Shown piece after piece: positions 1 to 6,291 of a stretch of DNA of 9,681 nt; within the stretch, counting starts at the first letter, position 1, and each line of letters begins with the position of its first letter. The DNA is from Alphaproteobacteria bacterium (GTDB lineage: Bacteria; Pseudomonadota; Alphaproteobacteria; Rhizobiales; Xanthobacteraceae). Location of the stretch: the NCBI GenBank assembly GCA_005884745.1, contig VAZU01000013.1:1-9681 (forward strand), read 5' to 3'. Below the pieces are notes generated by a model. That model had not been told where the DNA came from. It did no database searches and saw nothing but the letters and a program-made list of their open reading frames with translations. The position numbers and the translations under genes were made by a program.

Positions 1-1224
1 TTCGTGGTGCGAACCGCGATCGACATGAACGTGCAGCGCAACACCGAGAGCGCCATCGAAACTTCGCTGCGGCAGTTCGGCCACGAATACCACGCCTCGC
101 AATCCGCGGCGGTGCTGATGGATCTCGACGGCGGCGTTCGCGCCATGGTGGGCGGCCGCGATTACGGGCAAAGCCAGTTCAATCGCGCGGTCGATGCGCT
201 GCGCCAGCCGGGCTCCTCGTTCAAGCCTTACGTCTACGCCACCGCGTTGGCCAACGGCATGAAGCCGACCTCGATCGTGGTCGACGCGCCGATCTGCATC
301 GGCAATTGGTGCCCGCAGAATTACGGGCATTCCTACGGCGGATCGATGACGCTGACCCAGGCGATCACGCATTCGATCAACACGGTGGCGGTGCGGCTCT
401 CGATCATGATCGGAAAAGGCAATCCCAAGGTCGGACGCGCAAAGATCGTCGAGACGGCGAGGAAGATGGGACTGCGCACGCCCTTGCCCGATACCCCCTC
501 GCTCCCGATCGGAGCCGACGAGGTGACGGTGCTCGACCATACCGCGGCCTATGCGACGTTCCCGAATCTGGGCAAGGCAGTGGCACCGCACGCGGTGCTC
601 GAGGTGCGGAGCCCGAATGGACAGGTGGTGTGGCGCTTCGACCGCGACGGCAAGAAGCCCGAGCAGGTGATCTCGCAGCAGGTGGCCACGCAGATGATCT
701 TCATGATGAACAAGGTCGTGGAGGAGGGCACCGGCAAGCGCGCGATCCTGGACGGGGTGCGCGCCGCGGGCAAGACCGGCACGACCAACGCGTACCGCGA
801 TGCATGGTTCATGGGCTATACCGGGAATTACGTCTGCGGCATATGGTTCGGCAACGACAATTACGATCCCACCAACCGCATGACCGGCGGCTCGCTCCCG
901 GCGATGACCTGGCACGAGATCATGGCCTATGCGCACCAGGGCATCGAAGTGAAGAATCTGCCGGGCCTGCCGCCTGCCAAGGCATCGCCATCGGCGGCAG
1001 CGGTCGCCGAAAACAAGGGCGCGGGTTCCGAGCAGGCATTGCGTCCGACCCTGCTGACCAAGCGCGGCGCCGACATCCTGCAGGGGCTCGAGCACCGGCT
1101 GGAGAACGCCAGCCGCGCCATGGCGTCGAGCCCCGGCCCGGGCGAGCAGCGCGGCACGAAGCTGGAGCCGCCGAATACGATCGCGAAGGCCGCGGAGGGA
1201 TCCCCCGTTCCCCGCGGCAACTAG
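1..1224 (+). CDS. Class A penicillin-binding protein (PBP1A-type), C-terminal transpeptidase part, 5' truncated by window edge
   Basis: This enzyme cross-links peptidoglycan peptides at the outer face of the inner membrane. The reading frame is open from base 1, so the gene starts before the window. Counting from the GTG at position 4, the acyl-enzyme motif SSFK has its catalytic serine at residue 71 and lysine at 74. The SxN motif is S124-I-N126 and the KTGT motif is 257-260, so all three transpeptidase signatures are present in order with normal spacing. The stretch 'GYTGNYVCGIWFGND' right after KTGT is typical of class A PBPs. The membrane anchor and glycosyltransferase domain would lie upstream and cannot be seen. 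The last 90 or so residues are Ala/Pro-rich, probably a disordered tail. Family assignment is firm; which paralogue (mrcA-like or another) is not decided. Confidence 0.93.
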   Translation, partial: FVVRTAIDMNVQRNTESAIETSLRQFGHEYHASQSAAVLMDLDGGVRAMVGGRDYGQSQFNRAVDALRQPGSSFKPYVYATALANGMKPTSIVVDAPICIGNWCPQNYGHSYGGSMTLTQAITHSINTVAVRLSIMIGKGNPKVGRAKIVETARKMGLRTPLPDTPSLPIGADEVTVLDHTAAYATFPNLGKAVAPHAVLEVRSPNGQVVWRFDRDGKKPEQVISQQVATQMIFMMNKVVEEGTGKRAILDGVRAAGKTGTTNAYRDAWFMGYTGNYVCGIWFGNDNYDPTNRMTGGSLPAMTWHEIMAYAHQGIEVKNLPGLPPAKASPSAAAVAENKGAGSEQALRPTLLTKRGADILQGLEHRLENASRAMASSPGPGEQRGTKLEPPNTIAKAAEGSPVPRGN

Positions 1225-1279
1225 GCCGCATGTCATCGAGGCGCGGGATCGAACCCGGACCCGCTGCGGCCCGCCGGCC

Positions 1280-1306
1280 GCCGTCCACGGTGACCGCGCC
1301 GACGGC
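1280..1306 (+). terminator. Possible hairpin terminator after the PBP gene
   Basis: GCCGTC (1280-1285) is complementary to GACGGC (1301-1306), with a smaller CGG-TGA-CCG hairpin in the loop. It lies about 55 bases after the PBP stop codon. No T-run follows, so it is only a candidate. Confidence 0.25.
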
Positions 1307-1428
1307 CTCACGACTTGATTATCCGTGACTGCGTTGGCACTACAGGACGCCCGTTTGCACCCCTGGCGTTCCGACCTACGGGCACGGAGAACCCGGAACG
1401 CCGGTCCCGCCACTCGACCGGTTGTCAC

Positions 1429-1947
1429 GTGCGACTTCTCATCGGGGCGTTCCTCGCTTTGCTGATCGCGGCCGCCACCGGCCTCGGCGCGACTTGGCTT
1501 GCGTTGACGCGCGGCACCGCGTTCGGTGCCATCACGATCGGAGCCTGGACCGCCTGGCCCAAGACCGGCACCGCGGATATCGATCCTTATGCGCGCGCGG
1601 CGGTCGCGCGCAGCGGCGAATTGCCGATCGGCTCCGGCGACGGCATCGCGTTCTATGCTCGAAGCGATGACGCCGGCTATGCCCTCGACGGCCGTTGCGA
1701 GACGCTGCTGCGCGGTGTTACCCCGGCGGCGCGATTTTGGACGCTGACGCTCTACGATCCCGAGGGCCGGCTGGTCGCCAATTCCGCCAGCCGCTACGGA
1801 TTCACCAGCCAGGAGATCACCCGGTTCTCCGACGGCAGTTTCCAGATCATGGTCGCGCCCCGCGCACGGCCGGCGCCCGTCGGTGCCGCCACGCGGATCG
1901 GACGCGAGGCGCCGATGCCCTCGATCGCGCGCAGAGCCTGCCCATGA
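1429..1947 (+). CDS. DUF1214-domain membrane-anchored protein, apparently with an internal deletion
   Basis: A 172-residue protein of the DUF1214 family, function unknown. The start is placed at GTG 1429 because it puts the hydrophobic segment 'LLIGAFLALLIAAATGLG' at residues 3-20, as in relatives; the upstream part of the open frame (from 1315) shows no protein-like character. One N-terminal membrane anchor precedes the periplasmic domain, which carries the family stretches 'AWTAWPKTGTADIDPYARA' (40-58), 'GELPIGSGDGIAFYA' (63-77) and 'RFWTLTLYDPEGRLV' (102-116). From memory of the family, the segment after 'APRARP' normally contains a W-L-P...L-R-L-Y-D stretch. Here residue 148 runs directly into 'APVGAATR', so about 20 residues seem missing with the frame kept. 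Its stop overlaps the start of the next gene (ATGA at 1944-1947), implying translational coupling. Confidence 0.82.
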   Translation: MRLLIGAFLALLIAAATGLGATWLALTRGTAFGAITIGAWTAWPKTGTADIDPYARAAVARSGELPIGSGDGIAFYARSDDAGYALDGRCETLLRGVTPAARFWTLTLYDPEGRLVANSASRYGFTSQEITRFSDGSFQIMVAPRARPAPVGAATRIGREAPMPSIARRACP

Positions 1948-2492
1948 TCCGCGGGCTGCTTTGGGTCCTGGGGGGTATCCTGCTGGGCGGAATCGTGCAT
2001 TTGGCGACGGTGCTGCTGCTGCCGAGTACGGCCACGCGCGACGCCTATGATCGGCTGCTCGCGATCGCGCCCGTCAATTCGATCGCGCAACTGCCGGCGC
2101 CCACGCCGGAAAAGGCCGTGCTGCCCTTCATGGATCCCGCGTTTTTTGCGGACGTGTGCCGCTACGATCTGAGCAACGGGCCGCTGAAGCTCACGACGCC
2201 GGTCAGTCAAGCATACACGTCGGTGTCCTTCTACACGCGATACGGAGTCGCCTATTATGCCATCAACGACCGCGCGGCGGGTCGACGCGTGATCGAGCTC
2301 GACCTGATGACGACGGAACAGCACAATCAAATGCCCGAGGAAGAGGACGTGACGGCGGCGGACCGGCTGATCGTGGATTCGCCGACCCTGACCGGTCTGA
2401 TCGTCATCCGGGCGCTGGCCCCGGAGCCGGGCCTGATGCCGGCCGCGCAAAGCGCGCTCGCCAGAGCGCAGTGCCGGGTGCAGCCGCAATAG
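1944..2492 (+). CDS. DUF1254-like small membrane-anchored protein, partner of the DUF1214 gene
   Basis: A 182-residue protein resembling the short DUF1254-type proteins that sit beside DUF1214 genes in Rhizobiales; biochemical role unknown. Start ATG 1944 shares bases with the preceding stop (ATGA), which decides the start over longer readings. Residues 5-26 form one membrane segment ('LLWVLGGILLGGIVHLATVL'), followed by a periplasmic domain with 'PFMDPAFFADVCRYDLSNGP' (61-80) and 'YTSVSFYTRYGVAYYAINDR' (91-110). Two cysteines, C72 and C177, could pair in the periplasm. In many bacteria the DUF1254 and DUF1214 domains are fused in one longer protein. Here they are separate, coupled and both anchored, so they probably work together. 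No other gene follows on this strand until 3011. Confidence 0.78.
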   Translation: MIRGLLWVLGGILLGGIVHLATVLLLPSTATRDAYDRLLAIAPVNSIAQLPAPTPEKAVLPFMDPAFFADVCRYDLSNGPLKLTTPVSQAYTSVSFYTRYGVAYYAINDRAAGRRVIELDLMTTEQHNQMPEEEDVTAADRLIVDSPTLTGLIVIRALAPEPGLMPAAQSALARAQCRVQPQ

Positions 2493-2504
2493 CGCGCGCG
2501 AGGG

Positions 2505-2535
2505 CGCCGGCTCAGCCCCGCGGGCCGCGCCGGCG
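2505..2535. terminator. GC-rich inverted repeat between converging genes
   Basis: CGCCGGC just after the DUF1254-like stop is complementary to GCCGGCG about 18 bases further on. It could terminate the plus-strand transcript, but it overlaps the 3' end of the small minus-strand gene and has no T-run. Weak candidate. Confidence 0.2.
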
Positions 2536-2706
2536 ACGTTTGCGGCCGGCGGCACTGTCCGCATCGGGCTCGGTGCCGGGATGGTCGGGAGCGCGCTCGA
2601 TGCGGATCACGGGGAGGACCAGCACAACTGCGGATTCGCCGATGTCGATACGGGTTCCGGCGCGCTCAACGCGCCGATCCTGCGGAAACTGGACCAATGT
2701 TCCCAT
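2512..2706 (-). CDS. Small conserved-looking hypothetical protein with basic Arg-rich tail (64 aa)
   Basis: I do not recognise a function. The start is set at ATG 2706, preceded on the minus strand by GGGGAGAGGGGC, a strong purine-rich ribosome site about six bases away; a longer open frame to 2781 lacks such a site. The 64 residues begin MGTLVQFPQDRR, continue with a hydrophobic strand-like core around residues 25-33 ('AVVLVLPVI') and end in an Arg/Lys-rich tail (RKRRRRGPRG). Similar short 'VQFP' proteins are, as far as I recall, present in Rhizobiales as hypotheticals. The basic tail suggests contact with nucleic acid or another acidic partner, which is inference only. It is convergent with the DUF1254-like gene and divergent from the DUF2336 gene across a spacer with two CtrA-like sites. 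Confidence 0.6.
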   Translation of the reverse strand: MGTLVQFPQDRRVERAGTRIDIGESAVVLVLPVIRIERAPDHPGTEPDADSAAGRKRRRRGPRG

Positions 2707-2783
2707 GCCCCTCTCCCCGCACACCAATCGCGCCGAATGCCGAATTTCCGGCGTGCCCCGATCCTGATTAGGGTCCGACAAGG

Positions 2784-2798
2784 TTAACGCTCGGTTAC
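2784..2798. promoter_or_regulatory. CtrA-like site TTAA-N7-TTAC
   Basis: TTAA at 2784-2787 is followed after seven bases by TTAC at 2795-2798, one mismatch from the CtrA consensus TTAA-N7-TTAA. It lies 78 bases upstream of the small minus-strand gene start. Binding is inferred from the motif only. Confidence 0.4.
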
Positions 2799-2959
2799 TC
2801 CCACGTTTTCCGGCCCGAGACGTCCGCGCTTCCGGGAGCGAAGCAAAAATAATCGAGGCGGCGCGAACCGGAGCCTGCGATTGCCGTCAGCTGTGCCCGA
2901 CGCAACCTCCGGGACAACATCCTCGGCATTTTAGTGAACGCGTTACGGAATCGTTGCGG

Positions 2960-2974
2960 TTAACGCTGCGCTAA
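2960..2974. promoter_or_regulatory. CtrA-like site TTAA-N7-CTAA
   Basis: TTAA at 2960-2963 is followed after seven bases by CTAA at 2971-2974, one mismatch from TTAA-N7-TTAA. It lies 37 bases before the DUF2336 start at 3011 (58 before the alternative at 3032), where it could overlap a promoter. Confidence 0.45.
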
Positions 2975-3010
2975 CGAGCACCGACCTATGCTCGCGGCTT
3001 CGCCATCTCC

Positions 3011-4192
3011 GTGTTGCGTTTCGGGGCAGTCGTGTCGAAGTCGCCTGCGTATCCCAACCTCGAAGGACTCGATAGGCTCGCGTTGCGCAGCGGGGTCGAT
3101 ATCCGCCCTACGCTCGTTCGCGTGCTGACCGATCTCTACCTGCAAAAACCGGCGCACACGCCCGAAGAAGAGCGTCATTACACCGAGCTGGCGTTGCGGC
3201 TCATCGACCGCGTCGACGTGGGCACGCGCAAGATCGTCGCTGCGAAACTTGCAAATTATGCATCGGCTCCTGCCGCGGTGGTGCGCCGGCTCGCGCGCGA
3301 CGTCCTCGAAGTAGCCCAACCGATCCTCGAGCATTCGCCGCGGCTCACCGGTTCCGAGCTGCTGGCGATCATCGCCGAGCTCGGGCCGCAATACGCTGCC
3401 GTGATCGCTCGTCGGCTGCAGATCGCTCGGCAAGCCAAAGCCCCCGCCGAGCGCGCTTCCGTCGCACCCGCAAGCAAGGCTGCGGCCCACCTGAGCCACG
3501 GTAGCGGATCAGGTTCGCCACCGGATGCGGATGCTCCCGCGCTATCCGAGCGCCCGGCCGCCGCCGCGACGAGGCTGGCGGGTCTCGACAGCGACCTGCG
3601 TCTGGGTGATCTGTTCCTGGCGGCGGCGCCCGCGGAACGGCGGCTCATTCTGTGCAATCTGGACGGTGCGACCGACCAGCCGTTGTCCGGCTCGACGGCG
3701 CAGGCGGGCGATGCAGTCCGCCGCCTGGAAACCGCGGCGCTGCAGCGCAAGCCCGCGGAGTTCATGCGCGCGCTCGAACGCGCGCTCGGGATTTCTGCCC
3801 AACATGCCCACCGCATGGTGATGGACGAGGGGGGCGAGCCCCTGCTGGTCGCGGCGAAGGCGCTCGGGATGGCTCCCGACGTGGTGCTGCGAATCCTGTT
3901 GTTTCTCAATCCGGTGATCGGCCAATCCGTGACCCGCGTGTTCGATCTCGCCAAGCTCTACGATGCCATGACGCGCGAGGCCGCGTTGCGGCTCGTCGCC
4001 AGCCTGCGCGGCGCCAGCGCCAGCAGGCGCTGGGCGAGCTACCGTCCGGTGCTGGCGAAGGACGAACCGGAACGCGGCCTGGCGAACGAAGCCGCGCGGC
4101 GCGCCGCGGGCCGTGCCGGGCCCGACGCGCAGGGCCAGCGTCCGGCGGCCGGCGCCTCGCCGTCACGGAACGACAAGATCGAGCAAATGTGA
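3011..4192 (+). CDS. DUF2336 domain-containing protein (alpha-helical repeat protein)
   Basis: Up to 393 residues, all-helical, of the DUF2336 family common in alphaproteobacteria; molecular role unknown. The N-terminal block (about 15-145) looks like HEAT-type helical repeats, with 'YTELALRLIDRVDVGTRKIV' (57-76) and 'LANYASAPAAVVRRLARDVL' (80-99). An Ala/Pro/Ser-rich linker (about 141-190) leads to a second helical block (about 196-335) with 'FMRALERALGISAQHAHRMV' (251-270), and then a basic, low-complexity tail. The start is uncertain: GTG 3011 gives the longest frame but has no clear ribosome site. GTG 3032, seven codons in, follows a GGGG patch and gives a protein beginning 'MSKSPAYPNLEGL', which looks more natural. 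The 3' end overlaps the converging DUF1491 gene by 30 bases. No signal peptide, so probably cytoplasmic and a protein-protein scaffold. Confidence 0.82.
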   Translation: MLRFGAVVSKSPAYPNLEGLDRLALRSGVDIRPTLVRVLTDLYLQKPAHTPEEERHYTELALRLIDRVDVGTRKIVAAKLANYASAPAAVVRRLARDVLEVAQPILEHSPRLTGSELLAIIAELGPQYAAVIARRLQIARQAKAPAERASVAPASKAAAHLSHGSGSGSPPDADAPALSERPAAAATRLAGLDSDLRLGDLFLAAAPAERRLILCNLDGATDQPLSGSTAQAGDAVRRLETAALQRKPAEFMRALERALGISAQHAHRMVMDEGGEPLLVAAKALGMAPDVVLRILLFLNPVIGQSVTRVFDLAKLYDAMTREAALRLVASLRGASASRRWASYRPVLAKDEPERGLANEAARRAAGRAGPDAQGQRPAAGASPSRNDKIEQM

Positions 4193-4510
4193 GCCGGAGC
4201 GATCCTCGACTTCGACGATCCACAGGTCGGAATCGAAGCGGATCTCGCGCGCCAGATAGGCCTCGGCCTCGGCTTCGGGGACGGGCTGCGCTTTGAAACA
4301 CGCGGTGAACGCCCGATCTGCCGGATGGGACTCCTCGAATGCCGTCTGCGGAGCCGGGCCGTAAAGCTCGGCCGTGCCGTCGAGCCGATTGATCTTGATG
4401 AATACCGCGCCCGCTTCTTCCGCGCCCCGCCGCCGTACCACGGCCAATGTGCCGTCGATATGCCGCCGGCGCAGATAGGCCGCCACCCAGATCGCCGATT
4501 TGAGACGCAT
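4163..4510 (-). CDS. DUF1491 family protein (115 aa)
   Basis: A small cytoplasmic protein of the alphaproteobacterial DUF1491 family, function unknown. The family look is clear: it opens 'MRLKSAIWVAAYLRRRHIDG', then has 'AGAVFIKINRLDGTAELYGP' (33-52) and an acidic C-terminal part with 'FDSDLWIVEVEDR' (92-104). The total length of 115 fits the family. ATG 4510 is chosen because homologues begin with this MRLKS-type sequence; its ribosome site is weak. It is the last gene of the likely minus-strand operon, 121 bases after the peptidoglycan-binding gene. Its final codons are antisense to the final codons of the DUF2336 gene (bases 4163-4192), so neither gene can have a terminator between them. 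Confidence 0.85.
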   Translation of the reverse strand: MRLKSAIWVAAYLRRRHIDGTLAVVRRRGAEEAGAVFIKINRLDGTAELYGPAPQTAFEESHPADRAFTACFKAQPVPEAEAEAYLAREIRFDSDLWIVEVEDRSGSHLLDLVVP

Positions 4511-4631
4511 GGAAGCTTGTTCACCGTGCGGATTCCATACGAGCGGCAGGTCCGTCGTCGCGTCAAGACCGCTGCGGATCCCGCCGGTTCGCCGACCGCG
4601 CGGCGTTTTCTGCGCGTGCCGGACGGAGCCA

Positions 4632-5435
4632 TTATTCCAGGGGACGTCCGGTCGTCGCGGCGAGCTCGCGCACCAGCCGGTCGGAGAGCTGCCCGGTGAC
4701 CGGCAGCCTGCGGTCGCGCTCGAACTTCTCGATCGCGGCGCGCGTATCGGGACCAAGAATTCCGGTCGGCTTGACCGGACCATAGCCGAAATCGCCGAGC
4801 GCCCGCTGCACCGCGAGCACGCGCCGCGAGGAGCCTGCGATGAGACCGCCGATCGCGTCGCCGCCCGCCGAGGCGCTGGAATTGTGAACCGCGCGCTGCT
4901 GCGATGCCGGGGCGGGCGTGGCCGACGAGCGCAAAATGATCTGCAGCAGCTCCTCGGTAGGCTGGGCTGCCGGCTTGAGACCTGCGGCCTGCTCGAAATC
5001 GCGGATCGCGGCATCGGTCCTGGGGCCATGGAACCCGTCGATCGGCCCGTCATAGAAGCCGCGGCGCTCGAGCTCGCGCTGGATGTCCGCGACGATATCG
5101 ATCTGAGAGCGGGCGGCGGATTCGGTCCTGGCAAGATCGCCGGGGCGCGGCCGCGGGATGTGCACGGCGCCGGTCGGATGCGCGGCGCTCACCGGCCGCG
5201 GTTTGATGGTGAAGATCGGAGCCGGGTGCGGGCCGGGCTGTAAATACAGGGCATTGATCAAGACCCCCGCCACGCCGCCGATCGCCAGGACCGTCCCGAT
5301 CGCATCGCGAGGACGACCGCCGAAGGCACGTGACAGCAACGAACGCGCCATCCTTGCGCCTTCGGACACTGCCTCTCCCCCAAAATCGCCGGGACCGAGG
5401 TCGGTTCGAAATCCGGCCCTCCCCACGTTGCTCAT
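4632..5435 (-). CDS. Membrane-anchored protein with two peptidoglycan-binding domains
   Basis: A 267-residue envelope protein likely to hold on to cell-wall glycan from the inner membrane. Residues 46-66 form a single membrane segment after a 45-residue cytoplasmic N-terminus. A Pro-rich stretch (68-105) follows, then two PG_binding_1 modules: about 113-170 ('IQRELERRGFYDGPIDGFHG', then 'TDAAIRDFEQAAGL') and about 205-262 ('VQRALGDFGYG', 'TGILGPDTRAAIEKFERDRR', 'LPVTGQLSDRLVREL'). There is no catalytic domain, so it is a binder, not a hydrolase. ATG 5435 overlaps the stop of the upstream gene (ATGA, 5432-5435), which supports this start. ATG 5351, 28 codons later, has a better-spaced GAAGG site and is a possible alternative that would still include the anchor. 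Coupling to the sensor fragment suggests joint expression. Confidence 0.88.
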   Translation of the reverse strand: MSNVGRAGFRTDLGPGDFGGEAVSEGARMARSLLSRAFGGRPRDAIGTVLAIGGVAGVLINALYLQPGPHPAPIFTIKPRPVSAAHPTGAVHIPRPRPGDLARTESAARSQIDIVADIQRELERRGFYDGPIDGFHGPRTDAAIRDFEQAAGLKPAAQPTEELLQIILRSSATPAPASQQRAVHNSSASAGGDAIGGLIAGSSRRVLAVQRALGDFGYGPVKPTGILGPDTRAAIEKFERDRRLPVTGQLSDRLVRELAATTGRPLE

Positions 5436-6004
5436 CTCCCTTGCCCGAATTGTGCGAGCGCCATCGAAACGCGTTGCGAGCCGGCGGCCAAGACCGAGCG
5501 CTGCGCCTCGGGTGCGCGCCCGGAATTCAGCAGGCCGCAAGCGCCGAGGATCGCCAGGAAACACGCGGCGACGAACACCATGGTGCACGCCGCGAGGACC
5601 GTCCGGCGCGAAGCGGAGAGCGCCGCCTCGAGTGGCACCAAGGCAAACCAGATCGCCGCAAACGACAGAATTCCTCCAGTCCAGGCGGCAACTAGCGTGA
5701 CCAGCCCGGTCAGCGAAAGCGAGCACAGGAACTGCGCGCGCTGGAGTTGACCGGTCCGGGACAGATCGTAGACGAGGAGAATCGGCGTGATCAGCCAGCC
5801 GAGCGCCAACGCCTCGATCGCGCTGGGAGCGCCGCGAAGCGCCAGATACACCGGCAGCCCGGCGACGGCGCTCAAGCTGCCGATCAGCCGCGGAGCCATG
5901 AAGGCGTAATGCCGGGCGGCCGTCGGAGCATGGCAACGCGCCGAAGGATGCACCAGCGAATGGATATAGTCGCGAACCGGCGCGAGAACGCTCATCGACC
6001 CCAT
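5432..6004 (-). CDS. Membrane sensory domain of a DivJ-like histidine kinase; kinase part missing
   Basis: A 190-residue protein resembling the N-terminal membrane region of large PAS-type sensor histidine kinases of Rhizobiales (DivJ-like). It opens near 'SVLAPVRDYIHSLVHPSA' (5-22), followed by 'RHYAFMAPRLIGSLSAVAG' and about five hydrophobic segments: 37-57, 64-80, 91-108, 111-130 and 135-158. The conserved-looking stretch 'AIWFALVPLEAALSASRR' is at 117-134. Relatives, from memory, continue for several hundred residues with PAS, HisKA and ATPase domains. None of these is present here: the frame stops at 5432, one base into the next gene's start. No kinase sequence is visible in other frames. 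Start ATG 6004 has GGAAG upstream; ATG 5995 is an alternative. It could be a degraded kinase or a deliberate stand-alone sensor. A CtrA-like site lies 56 bases upstream. Confidence 0.65.
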   Translation of the reverse strand: MGSMSVLAPVRDYIHSLVHPSARCHAPTAARHYAFMAPRLIGSLSAVAGLPVYLALRGAPSAIEALALGWLITPILLVYDLSRTGQLQRAQFLCSLSLTGLVTLVAAWTGGILSFAAIWFALVPLEAALSASRRTVLAACTMVFVAACFLAILGACGLLNSGRAPEAQRSVLAAGSQRVSMALAQFGQGR

Positions 6005-6059
6005 GCACGCCACTTCCCGGACGCGCTCCCCGAACCCGCAGGATGGTGACAAAGCTCGC

Positions 6060-6074
6060 TTAAACGAACGCTAA
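6060..6074. promoter_or_regulatory. CtrA-like site TTAA-N7-CTAA upstream of the sensor gene
   Basis: TTAA (6060-6063), seven bases, then CTAA (6071-6074); on the minus strand it reads TTAG-N7-TTAA. It is one mismatch from the CtrA consensus and 56 bases upstream of the sensor gene start at 6004, a position compatible with promoter control. Confidence 0.45.
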
Positions 6075-6196
6075 GGCTCGCGGTAGAGAGGCGGAGGTCG
6101 GCCGCGTGGACGAGCCGAGGGCGCCCCACCTGGCGGAATTCGCCCATCATGGTGAATGGCGGGTTGCCGGTCGCGCTCGACTGCCCGCGACGGCGT

Positions 6197-6237
6197 GCGG
6201 CGTGACGCGTTCGCCGCTCGTCCGGCGGCGTCACCGC
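6197..6237. repeat. Strong imperfect hairpin in the divergent spacer
   Basis: Arms GTGACGC (6202-6208) plus CGCCG (6212-6216) pair with CGGCG (6223-6227) plus GCGTCAC (6228-6234), giving 12 pairs with a three-base bulge and a six-base loop. Three more outer pairs (GCG 6197-6199 with CGC 6235-6237) are possible across a two-base bulge. No T-run follows on either strand, so it is not a standard terminator. Confidence 0.5.
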
Positions 6238-6281
6238 AGGCAAGCGCAGACCCAAGGTCGCCGCCAAGGGGGTGCATTTGG

Positions 6282-6291
6282 GAAAATTTTC
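6282..6291. promoter_or_regulatory. AT-rich palindrome GAAAATTTTC
   Basis: A perfect 10-base palindrome at the head of an AT-rich stretch about 145 bases upstream of the DUF5330 gene. It is a possible operator or a site for an AT-preferring protein such as MucR; nothing in the sequence proves this. Confidence 0.25.

Larger units (their letters stand above)
2707..3010. promoter_or_regulatory. Divergent intergenic region with two CtrA-like sites
   Basis: This 304-base spacer separates the small minus-strand gene from the DUF2336 gene. It holds the two TTAA-N7 elements listed separately, near its middle-left and right ends, and a short A-rich patch (about 2843-2853, GCAAAAATAATCG). I see no convincing coding frame or RNA gene in it. 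Confidence 0.5.

Noticed and set aside
1225..1320. tRNA-like T-arm on the minus strand (GGGTTCGATCCCG near 1240-1257)
   Set aside because: The T-loop sequence is classic, but the stem pairs at only about three of five positions, and no matching acceptor, D or anticodon arm exists at the required distance. Probably chance or a very old remnant.
306..1328. Long plus-strand open frames inside the PBP gene and similar ones opposite the DUF2336 gene
   Set aside because: They are Arg/Gly/Pro-rich products of GC-rich codon bias with no family resemblance, and the other frame has clear motifs.
1315..1343. Promoter-like TTGATT-N17-CACTAC upstream of the DUF1214 gene
   Set aside because: The -35 is fair, but the -10 matches the consensus at only two of six positions.
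4632..6008. Long 458-residue minus-strand open frame starting upstream of the peptidoglycan-binding gene
   Set aside because: Only its last 267 residues are protein-like. The upstream part is Arg/Ala-rich shadow of the sensor gene in another frame, and the coupling ATG at 5435 is the likelier start.
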